Assembly (NCBI RefSeq): GCF_002556545.1
Contig: NZ_CP022685.1
Span: 3,472,001-3,536,000, forward strand
Reading direction: 5' to 3'
DNA: 64,000 nucleotides
Origin: Streptomyces formicae
GTDB taxonomy: Bacteria; Actinomycetota; Actinomycetes; Streptomycetales; Streptomycetaceae
This document shows, in pieces, positions 31,801 to 39,635 of this stretch. Numbering within the stretch: position 1 is the stretch's first letter; every line of letters begins with the position of its first letter. The notes under the pieces were generated by a model. The model saw only the letters and a list, made by a program, of their open reading frames with translations, was not told the DNA's origin and ran no database searches. The translations under genes and the position numbers were made by a program.

Positions 31801-32733
31801 ATGGCTCCACCACTTGGGAACGACGAGGGATTCATAGGCAGAGCGGTCCGCCGCCGCAGCCTGCTCACCGGAGCGGGCGGGGCGGCGTTGGGCGCTCTCG
31901 GGGTCCCGGCATGCAGCCGGGTCCCCGACGAGGGGAAGGTTGAGGGGGGCGATCTGCTGGACCGACTGCGCGACAGCGGCACGGTCAGGATCGGTGTCGC
32001 GGGCGAGGTCCCGTTCGGATACATCGACGAGAACGGCGAGGTCACCGGCGAGGCACCGGCGATCGCCAAGGTCATCTTCCCCCGCCTCGGCATACCCAAG
32101 GTCAAGGCGGTGCCGACCAAGTTCGGCGCCCTGATCCCCGGCCTCACGCAGGCCAGGCAGTTCGACGTGGTGTCGGCGGGCATGTACATCAACCCGACGC
32201 GCTGCGCGCAGGTCCTCTTCTCCGACCCCGACTACCTCATGCTCGACTCCTTCATCGTGAAGAAGGGCAACCCGCACGGCATCAAGGGCTACGAGGACAT
32301 CGCCAAGAAGGGCCTGAAGCTGGCCAGCGGCACCGCCTACGCGGAGATCGACTACGCCAAGGCCGCCGGCGTGAAGTCCGTCCTCGTGCTGCCCGACCAG
32401 GTGGCGGGGCTCGACGCCGTCGCCCAGGGCCGGGTCGACGCGTTCGCGGGCACCAACGTCACCGTACGTACGGTGATCAAGAAGAATCCGCGGGTCGAGG
32501 CGACGAAGCCCTTCCAGCCCGAGGTCGACGGCGAACCGGCCTACGGCGCGGGCGGTTTCGCCTTCCGGCTCTCCGAGAAGAACCTGCGCGACGCCTTCAA
32601 CGAGGAGCTGCACAAGCTCAAGAAGAGCGGCGAGCTCCTGCGGATCGTCAAGCCGTTCGGCTTCACCGAGGACGAGATGACGGATCTGACCGTGGCGAAG
32701 CTGTGCCCCCCGGCGAAGGGCGCCTCCTCATGA
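31801..32733 (+). CDS. ehuB: Ehu-type ABC transporter substrate-binding protein
   Basis: 310 residues, extracytoplasmic solute receptor of the polar amino-acid family. The export signal has a twin-arginine look (AVRRRSLLTGAGGAALGALG), and a cysteine in VPACSRVPDEG makes it a likely lipoprotein. Mature landmarks: LRDSGTVRIGVAGEVPFGYI, DVVSAGMYINPTRCAQVLFS (the MYINPxR ligand region of EhuB), GRVDAFAGTNVTVR. EhuB binds ectoine and hydroxyectoine in rhizobia, but this locus lacks a recognisable ectoine hydrolase, so the ligand is open. The stop overlaps the first permease gene (ATGA). Confidence 0.85.
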   Translation: MAPPLGNDEGFIGRAVRRRSLLTGAGGAALGALGVPACSRVPDEGKVEGGDLLDRLRDSGTVRIGVAGEVPFGYIDENGEVTGEAPAIAKVIFPRLGIPKVKAVPTKFGALIPGLTQARQFDVVSAGMYINPTRCAQVLFSDPDYLMLDSFIVKKGNPHGIKGYEDIAKKGLKLASGTAYAEIDYAKAAGVKSVLVLPDQVAGLDAVAQGRVDAFAGTNVTVRTVIKKNPRVEATKPFQPEVDGEPAYGAGGFAFRLSEKNLRDAFNEELHKLKKSGELLRIVKPFGFTEDEMTDLTVAKLCPPAKGASS

Positions 32734-33464
32734 TGTCGTCGGAGTTCTTCGGGAACTGGTTCCTGCCCGGTGTCTGGATCACCGTGCAGGTCACCCTGCT
32801 CAGCGCGGCCCTCGCGTTCGTGATCGCCTTCCCGATCGGTGTGCTGCGCACGTCCCGGCTGTGGATCGTGCGGTTCCTCGCCGGTGCCTACTTCGAGATC
32901 TTCCGCAGCACCTCGTCGCTGGTCTTCATGTTCTGGATCGCGTTCACGGTGCCGCCGGTGTTCAACATCAGCTTCCAGCCGATGTTCGCGGGCGTGCTCG
33001 CGCTCGGCATCACCTACGGGGCGTACGCCTCCGAGATCGTGCGCGGCGCGCTCGCCGCGGTGCCGCCCGCGCAGCGCGAGGCGGGCATCGCCCTGAACTT
33101 CACCCCGCTGCAACGGCTGCGCAGGATCGAACTGCCGCAGGCCTGGCCCGAGATGATCCCGCCGTTCAACAACCTGCTCATCGAGCTGCTCAAGGGCACC
33201 TCGCTCGTCTCGCTCATCGCGGTGGGCGACATGACCTTCGCCGGTGACCTGCTGCGGCTCGTGAAGAACGAGAGCGCGCCGATCTACACGCTGCTGCTCG
33301 CGCTGTACTTCGTCTTCGCGTTCATCCTCACGCGCGGCATGCGGCTCCTGGAGCGGCACGCCAAGAAACGGATCGGGCAGACGCCCGAGAAGACCAGCCT
33401 GTTCGGCGGCATGCGCTCCAAGTCGGCGATCGACGCCGTCACCGGTACGGGGGGTGCCAAGTGA
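32730..33464 (+). CDS. ehuC: Ehu-type ABC transporter permease (EhuC)
   Basis: 244 residues, inner-membrane permease of the His/Glu/Gln type. About five membrane segments; the coupling motif (EAA loop) is AAVPPAQREAGIALNFTPLQ followed by RLRRIELPQAWPEMIPP. An N-terminal segment FLPGVWITVQVTLLSAALAF and the IFRSTSSLVFMFWIAF region are family-typical. Start ATG 32730 overlaps the previous stop by four bases; the second ATG 32733 is equally possible. The stop overlaps the next permease start (GTGA). Confidence 0.88.
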   Translation: MMSSEFFGNWFLPGVWITVQVTLLSAALAFVIAFPIGVLRTSRLWIVRFLAGAYFEIFRSTSSLVFMFWIAFTVPPVFNISFQPMFAGVLALGITYGAYASEIVRGALAAVPPAQREAGIALNFTPLQRLRRIELPQAWPEMIPPFNNLLIELLKGTSLVSLIAVGDMTFAGDLLRLVKNESAPIYTLLLALYFVFAFILTRGMRLLERHAKKRIGQTPEKTSLFGGMRSKSAIDAVTGTGGAK

Positions 33465-34108
33465 ACTGGAACTGGTCGCACGTCGACGACTTCATGCCGC
33501 TCTTCTGGGACGGCGTGGAACTCACCCTCAAGGCGCTGCTCTTCGGCACCCTGATCGCCTTCTCGCTCGGCCTGGTCTGGGCCGTCGCCCAGCGCTCCGA
33601 GAAGAAGTGGATCCGCTGGCCCGTCACGGTCGTCACCGAGTTCATCCGCAGCACCCCGCTCCTGGTGCAGCTGTTCTTCCTCTTCTACGTGGTGCCCGAG
33701 TGGGGCCCCTCGATGTCGCCCCTCACCACGGGCATCGTCGGCCTCGGACTGCACTACTCGACGTACACCTCGGAGGTCTACCGGGCCGGGATCGAGGGCG
33801 TCCCCGCGGGCCAGTGGGAGGCGGCCACCGCGCTCAGCCTCTCCAAGCGCCGCACCTGGACGGCCGTGATCCTGCCCCAGGCGGTGCGCAGGGTGATCCC
33901 CGCGCTCGGCAACTACGTGATCATCATGCTCAAGGAATCGCCTCAGATGGCCGCCATCGGCGCGCTCGACATGCTGGGCCAGGCCCAGGGCTACAGCCAG
34001 GCGACCTTCACCTACGAGGCGATCAGCGTGGTCGGCGTCGCCTTCATCGTCATCGCCTACCCGGCCTCTGTTCTTCTGCGAGTTTTGGAGCGTCGCCTTG
34101 TCCGCTGA
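33461..34108 (+). CDS. ehuD: Ehu-type ABC transporter permease (EhuD)
   Basis: 215 residues, second permease of the importer. Membrane segments include LKALLFGTLIAFSLGLVWAV and LVQLFFLFYVVPEWG. The EAA loop is GVPAGQWEAATALSLSKRRT followed by TAVILPQAVRRVIPALGNY. IRSTPLLVQL is a family signature. GTG start in a GTGA overlap with ehuC. The end overlaps the ATPase start by 11 bases. It forms the membrane heterodimer with EhuC. Confidence 0.88.
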   Translation: MNWNWSHVDDFMPLFWDGVELTLKALLFGTLIAFSLGLVWAVAQRSEKKWIRWPVTVVTEFIRSTPLLVQLFFLFYVVPEWGPSMSPLTTGIVGLGLHYSTYTSEVYRAGIEGVPAGQWEAATALSLSKRRTWTAVILPQAVRRVIPALGNYVIIMLKESPQMAAIGALDMLGQAQGYSQATFTYEAISVVGVAFIVIAYPASVLLRVLERRLVR

Positions 34109-34913
34109 CAGCAGCACTTCCCAGGAAATCCCCAACCCGGCCGTCGACGGCAGCGAGCTCATCCGCTTCGACAAGGTCGTCAAGCGCTACGGCTCGAACG
34201 TCGTCCTCGACGAGCTGGACTTCTCGGTCGCCTCCGGCAAGCACGTGACGCTGATCGGCCCCTCCGGGTCCGGCAAGACCACGATCCTGCGGCTCCTGAT
34301 GACGCTGGTGAAGCCGGAGCAGGGCACGATCAAGGTGGGCGGCAACTACCTCACCCACGAGGAGCGGAACGGCAAGCTCGTCACGGCGAGCGAGAAGCAC
34401 GTCCGCGAGGTCCGCAAGAACATCGGGATGGTCTTCCAGCAGTTCAACCTCTTCCCGAACATGAAGGTCCTGCGCAACGTCATGGAGGCGCCGGTCAGCG
34501 TGCTGGGCCTGCCCAAGGACGAGGCCGAGCAGCGCGCCCGGGAGCTGCTCGACCTGGTCGGGCTCGGCGACCGCTGCGACGCGTACCCGACCCAGCTCTC
34601 CGGCGGCCAGCAGCAGCGGGTCGCCATCGCGCGGGCCCTGGCGATGCGCCCGCAGGTGCTCCTCCTCGACGAGGTGACCTCCGCGCTCGACCCGGAGCTG
34701 GTGGCGGGCGTCCTCGACGTGCTCCGCGACATCGCGCACACCACGGACATCACGATGCTGTGCGTGACCCACGAGATGAGCTTCGCCCGCGACATCTCGG
34801 ACCAGGTCCTGATGTTCGACTCGGGTCGGGTCATCGAGTCCGGTTCGCCGGAGAAGATCTTCACGGAGCCGGAGCACGAGCGCACCCGCGAGTTCCTCAG
34901 CGCGGTCCTGTGA
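34098..34913 (+). CDS. ehuA: Ehu-type ABC transporter ATPase (EhuA)
   Basis: 271 residues. Walker A GPSGSGKTT (about 55-63), Q-loop VFQQFNLFPNMKVL, signature LSGGQQQRVAIARAL, Walker B VLLLDEVTSALDPE and H-loop CVTHEMSFARD: a complete polar amino-acid importer ATPase. EhuA-type proteins carry the small insertion seen here (GGNYLTHEERNGKL). It starts at TTG 34098 inside the end of ehuD. It is the last gene of the operon; a hairpin follows at 34930. Confidence 0.92.
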   Translation: MSADSSTSQEIPNPAVDGSELIRFDKVVKRYGSNVVLDELDFSVASGKHVTLIGPSGSGKTTILRLLMTLVKPEQGTIKVGGNYLTHEERNGKLVTASEKHVREVRKNIGMVFQQFNLFPNMKVLRNVMEAPVSVLGLPKDEAEQRARELLDLVGLGDRCDAYPTQLSGGQQQRVAIARALAMRPQVLLLDEVTSALDPELVAGVLDVLRDIAHTTDITMLCVTHEMSFARDISDQVLMFDSGRVIESGSPEKIFTEPEHERTREFLSAVL

Positions 34914-34917
34914 CCTA

Positions 34918-34927
34918 GGCATATGCC
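34918..34927. promoter_or_regulatory. Palindrome GGCATATGCC after ehuA
   Basis: Exact 10-bp palindrome starting four bases past the ehuA stop, identical to the core of the one at 20610-20621. It lies about 130 bases upstream of the IclR gene. It may be a protein-binding site; there is no evidence for which protein. Confidence 0.3.
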
Positions 34928-34929
34928 AG

Positions 34930-34967
34930 GGTGGCGCGTTCCTGCTGACAGGCACGGGCGCGCCACC
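34930..34967 (+). terminator. Hairpin after ehuA
   Basis: GGTGGCGCG ... CGCGCCACC, 9-bp perfect arms with a 20-base loop, 16 bases after the ehuA stop. There is no T-tract, which is common for Streptomyces terminators. It separates the importer operon from the IclR gene, which reads in the same direction. Confidence 0.55.
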
Positions 34968-35033
34968 AATCTCCCCAACAGACGCTCCGCATGCGCCACT
35001 TGGCGGCTATCGTGGGACGGAGCCCAGCTGTCC

Positions 35034-35044
35034 GGAACCGTTCC
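35034..35044. promoter_or_regulatory. Operator-like palindrome GGAACCGTTCC
   Basis: Perfect 5-1-5 palindrome 15 bases before the IclR GTG. It matches the form of the palindrome at 28676-28686. IclR-family operators are often short imperfect palindromes of the GGAAN-NTTCC kind, and autoregulation is usual. This is therefore a good candidate for the binding site of the protein encoded just downstream. Confidence 0.5.
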
Positions 35045-35059
35045 ACGCAGGGGGAAGCC

Positions 35060-35827
35060 GTGGCGTTGCAGCACGAGGCGACCACGCCGCACCACTCCGT
35101 CCAGAGCGCCCTGCGGGTGCTCGAGATCGTCGCCAGGCACAACACCGGAGTGACCACCGCCGACCTCGCCCGTGAGACCCGGCTGCCGCCCGCCAGGCTG
35201 GCACCCCTGCTGCGCATGCTCCTCCGCGAGGGGTACGTCGAGCAGCTCACCGACAGCGCCACCGGCGCGTACGTCACCGGGGAGTCCTTCGCCCGGCTCG
35301 GCTCCGCCCACCAGCACGACCAGGCGCTGCGCGAGAAGCTGCAGCGCACGCTCGACGGCCTGCGCGACTCGATCGGCGCGGCCGTCTACATCAGCCGTTA
35401 CGTGGACGGCGAGGTCAAGGTCACCGACTTCGCCGCGGGCCCCCGCACCCCCGCGGTCAACGAGTGGGTGGACTTCCGGTCCTCCGCCCACGCCAGCGCG
35501 GTCGGCAAGAGCCTGCTGACGCAGCTCGACGTCGACGGGCGCAGGGATCATCTCTCCCGGCACAAGATGGCGCGGCTCACGTCGCGGACGATCACGAACG
35601 AGAAGATCCTCCTCAACCGTCTGGCCGCGCAGCCCGCGACGGTGCCGGTACTCGATCTTCAGGAGTACGCGGTGGGCACGGTGTGTGCGGCCGTGCCGAT
35701 CACTGCGGGGGCCGCGGTGGGGTGCCTTGCGCTTTCCCTGCCGGTTGAGCATGCGCATCGGCTTCGGGAAGCCGCGGATACGTTGAATCGTGGGGCGGCG
35801 CCGGTGTTGCTGTCCCTGGCCATCTAG
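35060..35827 (+). CDS. IclR-family transcriptional regulator
   Basis: 255 residues from GTG 35060 with GGGGGAA six bases upstream. The N-terminal winged helix-turn-helix is at about 15-75 (SALRVLEIVARHNTGVTTAD, TRLPPARLAPLLRMLLREGY). The C-terminal effector domain follows (LDGLRDSIGAAVYISRYVDG, HASAVGKSLLTQLD, GTVCAAVPITAGAAVGCLAL). It most likely controls the 26832-34913 island; the ligand would be a pathway metabolite. A matching palindrome lies upstream and another at the divergent promoter at 28676. Confidence 0.88.
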   Translation: MALQHEATTPHHSVQSALRVLEIVARHNTGVTTADLARETRLPPARLAPLLRMLLREGYVEQLTDSATGAYVTGESFARLGSAHQHDQALREKLQRTLDGLRDSIGAAVYISRYVDGEVKVTDFAAGPRTPAVNEWVDFRSSAHASAVGKSLLTQLDVDGRRDHLSRHKMARLTSRTITNEKILLNRLAAQPATVPVLDLQEYAVGTVCAAVPITAGAAVGCLALSLPVEHAHRLREAADTLNRGAAPVLLSLAI

Positions 35828-35853
35828 GCTCGCTGCGGGTTTGTGGGGGCTGG

Positions 35854-35881
35854 GCGCGCAGTTCCCCGCGCCCCTACGGGG
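35854..35881. repeat. Single copy of the dispersed GC-rich 20-mer
   Basis: GCGCGCAGTTCCCCGCGCCC followed by CTACGGGG, 27 bases after the IclR stop. One half of the palindromes seen at 20045, 24900 and 51903. It can form only a short hairpin by itself (GCGCG/CGCGC). It lies between the IclR gene and tRNA-Lys copy 2. Confidence 0.8.
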
Positions 35882-35932
35882 CCCGTGGTTCGAGGCACCC
35901 CCTCGGAGCAGGTAGTATTTTCTTGTCAGCAG

Positions 35933-36006
35933 GCGCCGCTAGCTCAGTTGGTTAGAGCAGCTGACTCTTAATCAGCGGGTCCGGGGTTCGAGTCCCTGGC
36001 GGCGCA
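35933..36006 (+). tRNA. tRNA-Lys (CTT), copy 2
   Basis: 74 nt, identical in sequence to the copies at 21324 and 46787, with anticodon CTT. A TAGTAT -10 box lies at 35913-35918 and TTCGAG 18 bases further upstream is a fair -35. GTCAGCAG precedes the tRNA as in copy 1. The CAGACAGC trailer and a hairpin terminator follow. Confidence 0.98.
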
Positions 36007-36014
36007 CAGACAGC

Positions 36015-36044
36015 AAAGGCCCTCCGTTCACACGGGGGGCCTTT
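36015..36044 (+). terminator. Terminator of tRNA-Lys copy 2
   Basis: AAAGGCCCTCCG / CGGGGGGCCTTT around TTCACA, with one mismatched position in the stem. Nearly the same hairpin, with the same TTCACR loop, follows copy 3, pointing to duplication of tRNA plus terminator as one unit. Confidence 0.8.
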
Positions 36045-36141
36045 CGCGTACGTCGCGTTCACCGGGGGTGCGGAAAACCGCACCCCGAGTCGACGGCAAC
36101 CCCCATACCGTCGCTGACCTGCAATTTCTAGCGTTACTCCT

Positions 36142-36822
36142 ATGGACCTCATGACTCTCGCCCTCCCCCAGGAGCCCGCGGGCGGCATCGCGGGCTGGGC
36201 AGCCGACCTCGTGGACACACTGGGCGGCCCCGGCGCCGGTCTCGCCATCGCCCTGGAGAACCTCTTCCCGCCCCTGCCCAGCGAGGTGATCCTGCCGCTG
36301 ACCGGCTTCGCCGCCGGGCAGGGCGTGATCAGCCTCGGCTCCGCGCTGTTCTGGACCACGCTCGGCTCGGTCGTCGGCGCGGCCGCCCTCTACTGGATCG
36401 GCGTGCTCTTCGGACGCGAGCGCATGCACGCCCTGTGGGCGAAGCTGCCGCTGGTCAAGACCTCCGACCTGGAACGCACCGAGGCGTGGTTCGCCAAGCA
36501 CGGCACCAAGGCCGTCCTGCTCGGCCGGATGGTGCCGATCTTCCGGAGCCTGATCTCCGTCCCCGCCGGGGTGGAGCGCATGCGCCTGCCGGTCTTCCTC
36601 GCCCTCACCACGCTCGGCAGCCTGGTCTGGAACTCCGTCCTCGTCCTGGCCGGATACTGGCTCGGCGACCAGTGGCACGCGGTCGAGACCTACGTCGGGC
36701 TGCTCTCCAAGGCGGTCCTCGTCCTGGTCGTCGTGGCCCTCGCCGCCTATGTGGCGGTGCGCGTCCGGTCCAGGAAGCGGCCCCGGGCCACCTCGACGCC
36801 CCGGCACCGCCGCGTCGACTAG
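36142..36822 (+). CDS. DedA-family membrane protein
   Basis: 226 residues. The SNARE-associated/DedA (VTT) domain is visible: LAIALENLFPPLPSEVILPL with the re-entrant E...LP motif, SALFWTTLGSVVGAAALYWI, the basic conserved loop KHGTKAVLLGRMVPIFRSLI with VPAGVERM, and a final anchor AVLVLVVVALAAYVAV with a basic tail. DedA proteins act in membrane lipid flipping (undecaprenyl phosphate in some cases) and envelope homeostasis. Start ATG 36142. It is followed after ten bases by a histidine kinase gene and may be co-transcribed with it. Confidence 0.9.
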   Translation: MDLMTLALPQEPAGGIAGWAADLVDTLGGPGAGLAIALENLFPPLPSEVILPLTGFAAGQGVISLGSALFWTTLGSVVGAAALYWIGVLFGRERMHALWAKLPLVKTSDLERTEAWFAKHGTKAVLLGRMVPIFRSLISVPAGVERMRLPVFLALTTLGSLVWNSVLVLAGYWLGDQWHAVETYVGLLSKAVLVLVVVALAAYVAVRVRSRKRPRATSTPRHRRVD

Positions 36823-36832
36823 GGGTCGGCTA

Positions 36833-37990
36833 ATGTCGGACGGCGTGAAGGAGCCCGTGGCCGCCCCGTTCCTGCTCAGAGTCGCCGGCGTGCTCATCGG
36901 CTGTCTCACCGCCCTGCTCGGGCTCGGCTATTTCGTCGTCGCCGGTGCCGCCCTCGGCGCCTTCCTGCTCTGGCCGCGCACCCGCGGCCGCGCCCACGCG
37001 CTCCTCGCGTCGGGCGCGCGCAGGCTGACCGGCGTCGAGCGGTGGCGCAGGTCCCTCTTCTTCCACGACACGTTCCCCGAGCACCGCGCCTCCGACCAGC
37101 AGATCCTGCGCTACCTCGCGGCCCGTACGTACTCGGGACTGCTCTGCGCCGTCGTGGTCGGTCTGGTCGACTTCGGCGCGGTCCTCGCCGGGATCTTCGC
37201 GGTGTCGCTCACCACCCGGGCCTCGATGACCTGGGTCGACGTGCTCAGCCAGGTCGTACTCGGCGGCACCCTGCTCTTCCTCGCCGTGCAGGGGCTGCGC
37301 GCGCTGACCGACCAGGACGCCCGGCTCGCCAGCGAGTGCTTCGGGCCCTCCGAGCGCGAGCTGCTCCAGCGGCGCATCGACGAGCTCGCCACCAGCAGGG
37401 CCGCGGTGGTCCAGGCCGTCGACGTGGAGCGGCGCCGCGTCGAGCGTGATCTGCACGACGGCGTCCAGCAGCGGCTCGTCGCGCTCGCCATGCTGCTCGG
37501 CAGGGCCCGCCGCGGCCGTACGCCCGAGCGGGCCGACGCGCTCCTGGAGCAGGCGCACAAGGAAGCCCAGGAAGTCCTCACCGAGCTGCGCGAGGTGGCC
37601 TGGCGCGTCTACCCCACCGCGCTCGACAGCCTGGGGCTGCGCGAGGCGCTCGGCGGGGTCTCCGAGCGGTCCGCGCTCCCCGTGCGCATGGAGTACGACG
37701 TGCCGGACCCGCTGCCGCCCGCCGTCGAGACGGCCGCCTACTTCGTCGTGTCCGAGACCGTCACCAACGCCGCCAAGCACTCCCTCGCCGACGAGGTCCA
37801 CGTGGCGGTGCGCGGCAGCGGGACCACGCTCACCGTCGTCGTCCGCGACACCGGGGCGGGCGGCGCCGACCCCGCGGGCAGCGGTCTGACCGGGCTGCAC
37901 AGCCGGGTCGCCGCGCTCGACGGCACCCTGCGAGTCGATAGCCCCCTCGGGGGACCCACCACCATCACCGCGGAGCTGCCGTGCGCGTAA
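36833..37990 (+). CDS. NarL-type sensor histidine kinase (HisKA_3)
   Basis: 385 residues. Two N-terminal membrane segments (LIGCLTALLGLGYFVVAGAA), another pair (LLCAVVVGLVDFGAVLAGIF and VVLGGTLLFLAVQGL), then the HisKA_3 dimerisation box RRVERDLHDGVQQRLVALAM with the phosphorylated His, and a short HATPase_c (VSETVTNAAKHS, VRDTGAGGADPAGSGLTGL). Start ATG 36833; GTG 36845 is possible. It overlaps the response regulator gene by ten bases. The membrane segments without a large loop suggest an intramembrane signal, perhaps envelope stress. Confidence 0.88.
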   Translation: MSDGVKEPVAAPFLLRVAGVLIGCLTALLGLGYFVVAGAALGAFLLWPRTRGRAHALLASGARRLTGVERWRRSLFFHDTFPEHRASDQQILRYLAARTYSGLLCAVVVGLVDFGAVLAGIFAVSLTTRASMTWVDVLSQVVLGGTLLFLAVQGLRALTDQDARLASECFGPSERELLQRRIDELATSRAAVVQAVDVERRRVERDLHDGVQQRLVALAMLLGRARRGRTPERADALLEQAHKEAQEVLTELREVAWRVYPTALDSLGLREALGGVSERSALPVRMEYDVPDPLPPAVETAAYFVVSETVTNAAKHSLADEVHVAVRGSGTTLTVVVRDTGAGGADPAGSGLTGLHSRVAALDGTLRVDSPLGGPTTITAELPCA

Positions 37991-38625
37991 TCCTCGCCGA
38001 GGACTCGACCCTGCTGCGTGAGGGCCTGGTCCGGCTGCTCGCCGAGGAGGGCCACGAGGTCCTCGCCGCCGTGGGCGACGCCGACGCGCTGCTGCGCGAG
38101 GTCGAGGCGCACGCCCCCGACGTCGTGGTCACCGACATCCGCATGCCGCCCGACCACACCGACGAAGGGCTGCGCGCCGCGGTGCGCATCCGCGAGCTGC
38201 GCCCGGAGATCGGCGTGGTCGTCCTCTCCCAGTACGTGGAGCGCAACTACGCGGCGCAGCTGCTCACTTCGAGCGCCGAGCGCGTCGGCTACCTCCTCAA
38301 GGACCGGGTCGCGCAGGTCGAGGAGTTCCTCGACGCCCTGGAGCGGGTGCACGCGGGCGGCGCCGCCATCGACCCCGAAGTCGTACGGCAGTTGCTCATC
38401 CGCACCACGCACAGCGACCCGCTGACCCGCCTGACTCCCCGCGAGCGCACCGTTCTGGAGGCGCTCGCCGAGGGGCACACCAACGCGGCCATCGGGGAGA
38501 AGCTGCACATCTCGCTGAGCGCGGTCGAGAAGAACCTCAACGCGATCTTCGACAAGCTGGGCCTGCACCGGACGACCGGCTACAGCCGCCGGGTGCTGGC
38601 CGTGCTGCGGTACCTGGAGTCCTAG
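37981..38625 (+). CDS. NarL/LuxR-type response regulator
   Basis: 214 residues. Receiver: VILAEDSTLLREGLVRLL, phosphorylated Asp in VVVTDIRMPPDHTDEG, Lys in GYLLKDRVAQVEEF. LuxR helix-turn-helix: LTPRERTVLEALAEGHTNAA with IGEKLHISLSAVEKNLNAIF. GTG start inside the kinase gene. It closely resembles the response regulator of the opposing pair (38976-39635), for example DPEVVRQLL and GYLLKDRV in both, so the two systems are paralogous. Confidence 0.92.
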   Translation: MRVILAEDSTLLREGLVRLLAEEGHEVLAAVGDADALLREVEAHAPDVVVTDIRMPPDHTDEGLRAAVRIRELRPEIGVVVLSQYVERNYAAQLLTSSAERVGYLLKDRVAQVEEFLDALERVHAGGAAIDPEVVRQLLIRTTHSDPLTRLTPRERTVLEALAEGHTNAAIGEKLHISLSAVEKNLNAIFDKLGLHRTTGYSRRVLAVLRYLES

Positions 38626-38634
38626 TCCCGACGA

Positions 38635-38979
38635 CTAGGAGAGGACGACCCCGTCCATGAGCAGCGCCGCCACGAGACCCGCGGCGAGCAGCCAGGTGCC
38701 GAGCCTGGTGCGGCCGCGGCGGCTCAGCTCGATCACCAGGCCGCAGAGGATGAGCAGCAGGCCGTAGACCCCGACGACGAGCACGGAGGATCTGCTCGCC
38801 AGACGCAGGGCGAGGACCACGGCGGCGGCGGCCATCAGGAGCGAGGCCGCGGCCATGCGGGCGCGGCGGGCTCTGGCCGCGGGGGTGGGGCCCTCGTGCG
38901 GCGTGGGGTCGGGTTCCGGGGTGTGGTGCGTCGCGGACTCTGTCCGGTCTGGCGTGCTCATGTCGTGGATCGTACTCAC
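38635..38979 (-). CDS. Small two-TM membrane protein
   Basis: 114 residues, family not recognised. The N-terminal 35 residues are polar and Pro/Thr-rich. The rest has three hydrophobic stretches (MAAASLLMAAAAVVLALRLA, VLVVGVYGLLLILCGLVIEL, TWLLAAGLVAALLMDGVVL) separated by basic residues. The GTG at 38979 overlaps the preceding response regulator stop (GTGA), implying coupling; ATG 38961 is the alternative. It lies between two convergent two-component systems and is the last gene of the minus-strand one, so it may be an accessory of that system. Confidence 0.7.
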   Translation of the reverse strand: MSTIHDMSTPDRTESATHHTPEPDPTPHEGPTPAARARRARMAAASLLMAAAAVVLALRLASRSSVLVVGVYGLLLILCGLVIELSRRGRTRLGTWLLAAGLVAALLMDGVVLS

Positions 38980-39635
38980 GCCCTCAGGTACGCAAGGACC
39001 GCGAGGACCCTGCGGTGCGTGCCGTCCGCCGGTGGCAGGTCCAGCTTTCCGAGGATGTTGCCGATGTGCTTGCCGACCGCCGCCTCGCTGACCACGAGGT
39101 CGTGGGCGATCGCAGCGTTCGACTTGCCCTCGGCGACGAGTGCGAGCACCTCGCGCTCGCGCGGCGTCAGTTGGGCCAGCGGGTCGCGGCGGCGGCGCAG
39201 CAACTGCCGTACGACTTCGGGGTCGACGACCGTGCCGCCCTGCGCGACCCGCGTCAACGCCTCCACGAACTGCTCGACCTGGCCGACCCTGTCCTTGAGG
39301 AGGTAGCCGACGCCGGTGCCGTCGCCGGTGTCCAGGAGCTCGGCGGCGTAGGCCCGTTGGACGTACTGGCTGAGCACGAGCACCGGCAGTCTCGGGCGGA
39401 CCGCCCTGAGCTCCACCGCCGCGCGCAGCCCCTCGTCCTGGAATCCCGGCGGCATGCGCACGTCGGTGACCACGACGTCCGGCTCGTACGCCGACACCGC
39501 GTCCCGCAGCGCGTCCGCGTCGCCGACCGCGGCGACCGTCTCGTGGCCGAAGCGGGTGAGGACGCCGACGAGTCCCTCGCGGAGCAGCACGCTGTCCTCG
39601 GCCAGGACGACTCTCAGCGGGCTTCGGCTTGGCAA
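38976..39635 (-). CDS. NarL/LuxR-type response regulator (paralogue)
   Basis: 219 residues from TTG 39635; a CTG six codons later is the only nearer alternative. Receiver: VVLAEDSVLLREGLVGVLTR, Asp in VVVTDVRMPPGFQDEG, Lys in VGYLLKDRVGQVEQF. HTH: LTPREREVLALVAEGKSNAA and VVSEAAVGKHIGNILGKLDL. It overlaps the kinase gene by 22 bases and the small membrane protein gene by four. It is paralogous to 37981-38625. Confidence 0.88.
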   Translation of the reverse strand: MPSRSPLRVVLAEDSVLLREGLVGVLTRFGHETVAAVGDADALRDAVSAYEPDVVVTDVRMPPGFQDEGLRAAVELRAVRPRLPVLVLSQYVQRAYAAELLDTGDGTGVGYLLKDRVGQVEQFVEALTRVAQGGTVVDPEVVRQLLRRRRDPLAQLTPREREVLALVAEGKSNAAIAHDLVVSEAAVGKHIGNILGKLDLPPADGTHRRVLAVLAYLRA

